In this document: piece by piece, positions 36,736 through 37,616 of the stretch
How positions within the stretch are numbered: the first letter of the stretch is position 1
Layout of the letters: each line of letters begins with the position of its first letter
From: Streptomyces sp. Ncost-T10-10d
GTDB taxonomy: Bacteria; Actinomycetota; Actinomycetes; Streptomycetales; Streptomycetaceae
Direction of reading: 5' to 3'
DNA: 37,616 nt
Assembly (NCBI RefSeq): GCF_900091955.1
Contig: NZ_FMDF01000104.1
Span: forward strand, 1 to 37,616
The notes under the pieces: model-generated
The model's input: only the letters and a program-made list of their open reading frames with translations
The model's database searches: none
What the model was told of the DNA's origin: nothing
Translations under genes and position numbers: made by a program

Positions 36736-37616
36736 TCCGGCTTCTCCGTGAGGTCGGTGATGGTCCGGTGCAGGCCGCGCTCGATCCGGTCGGCGATTCC
36801 TTTGGCCTCGTGGCCGAGCCCGGCCTGGGCGGCGGCCGTGGTGGCGTTCGCGGCCATCGCCTTGGCGACGGGTTGCGGATCGGTGACCGTTCGCCCGTCG
36901 GCGAATCCGGAGACGGCGAACACGATGACGGGTGCCTCGGTCAGTACATGGACGGTCCAGCTGGCGCGCTGCCGGTCGCCGAACCCGGCTGCGACCGTGC
37001 CCTTGACGGGGTACGTACGGGGCATCAGGTCGGTGCGCCGGTCGAGGTGCTGGTCGGTGAAGCGGGTGCTCAGCGCTCTCATGGCCTCGGTGTCGCCCTC
37101 GGTGAAGATCACCCCGACCGTGGTGACACTGCTGCTGGTGGCGTCGGTGTAGGTGGCGCGGAGCATGCGCTCGCATCCGACCTGGCCGAGTGTCCTGGCC
37201 AGCAGCGGGTCCAGGGCCGGCGTACAGCCGCTGTCCTGGGCGACGCCGACCCGGGTCCAGACCCGGTCGGCACCGCCGGGCCCCGCTCCGTCGCCATTGA
37301 GCGTGCGCGGGAAGAGAGTGTCCACGGGGACGCTGTGCCAGGCCGAGCGGCCCACGGTGTAGGTGCTGTGGGCGGCGGGGTCGGCCGAGGAGGCGCTGGT
37401 GAGCCAGGCGCCGGTGGCCGCGCCTCCGATCAGTCCGAGCCCGAGGACGACGCAGGCGGCGGCGGTCGCGGTCCTGATGGGGTGGCGGGTACGGAGTGGG
37501 GGCGCAGCCGGGTGGTGGTCTCCGCGGGTGTCTCGGGGAGCGGATGGCGGTAAGGGTGCGGGTACGCGTGCGGGACGTACGCCTGCCCGGGCGGTGGCGG
37601 GGTCGCCCCCCGGACG
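36732..37616 (-). CDS. Proline-rich single-pass membrane protein, upstream of mycosin (5' end outside window)
   Basis: Visible part 294 residues, open to the right edge. A proline-rich cytoplasmic segment is followed by one membrane helix (TATAAACVVLGLGLIGGAAT) and an outer domain (about 190 residues; DTLFPRTLNGDG, TLGQVGCERMLRATYTD, FTDQHLDRRTDLMPRTYPVKG, ending TDLTEKPE). No named family recognised. Its stop overlaps the mycosin start, suggesting a joint function at the cell surface. Codon use is odd upstream of about 37500: the annotated frame contains the rare TTA codon (37553-37551) and low GC3, while another frame looks coding there, so a one-base frameshift or sequence error near the G5 run at 37498-37502 is possible. 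Confidence 0.7.
   Translation of the reverse strand, partial: RPGGDPATARAGVRPARVPAPLPPSAPRDTRGDHHPAAPPLRTRHPIRTATAAACVVLGLGLIGGAATGAWLTSASSADPAAHSTYTVGRSAWHSVPVDTLFPRTLNGDGAGPGGADRVWTRVGVAQDSGCTPALDPLLARTLGQVGCERMLRATYTDATSSSVTTVGVIFTEGDTEAMRALSTRFTDQHLDRRTDLMPRTYPVKGTVAAGFGDRQRASWTVHVLTEAPVIVFAVSGFADGRTVTDPQPVAKAMAANATTAAAQAGLGHEAKGIADRIERGLHRTITDLTEKPE

Overview
The window is high-GC actinobacterial chromosome, almost certainly Streptomyces. Nearly every codon ends in G or C. It carries streptomycete-type core genes (pheST, infC-rpmI-rplT, a DUF1844 gene, a mycosin-like protease), and many genes have a TAnnnT -10 box about 7 nt before the start codon with no room for a leader.

Layout. (1) 1-6.2 kb is the edge of a biosynthetic gene cluster. 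A nonribosomal peptide synthetase (C-A-T-C..., running off the left edge) is transcribed leftward, divergent from a B12-binding-type radical SAM enzyme. The cluster edge is littered with debris: an IS3-type orfA remnant overlaps the 3' end of the radical SAM gene, followed by a possible DUF3618 fragment. (2) 6.2-18.3 kb holds mostly housekeeping or unlinked genes: a GH15 glucoamylase/trehalase-like enzyme, a cyclophilin, a conserved Cys/His protein, an HTH + Clp-N protein with its own double operator, a histidine-phosphatase-like protein without catalytic histidines, a MocR regulator whose start codon overlaps that of a divergent EamA exporter, DUF1918, a Tat-exported GHL10-like hydrolase, 3-hydroxyacyl-CoA dehydrogenase, a Nudix hydrolase and a TPR regulator. 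(3) 18.6-23.6 kb: pheT, pheS and an orphan soluble histidine kinase. (4) 23.7-30.4 kb is an accessory cassette: a divergent PucR-type regulator controlling (by inference) a leftward operon of fused ureAB, a ureC paralogue, a YtcJ-like amidohydrolase and an MHS-family transporter. (5) 30.4-33.2 kb: rRNA/tRNA methyltransferase and the rplT-rpmI-infC operon, with an AUC start codon and a structured leader on infC. (6) 33.2-37.6 kb: DUF1844, SseB-like, a beta-lactamase-fold serine hydrolase, a mycosin-like protease and a proline-rich membrane protein cut by the right edge.

How genes work together. The NRPS and radical SAM gene probably belong to one natural-product pathway that continues to the left. 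The 23.7-30.4 kb cassette looks like a nitrogen-scavenging unit: import of an organic compound, amidohydrolase cleavage and hydrolysis of a urea-like product by a urease relative whose mobile-flap cysteine is replaced by valine and whose active-site glycine loop is shortened. No ureDEFG maturation genes are present here. This cassette, and the NRPS/radical SAM pair, are the best candidates for under-described biology. Product names rest on motif reading alone; no database search was possible.
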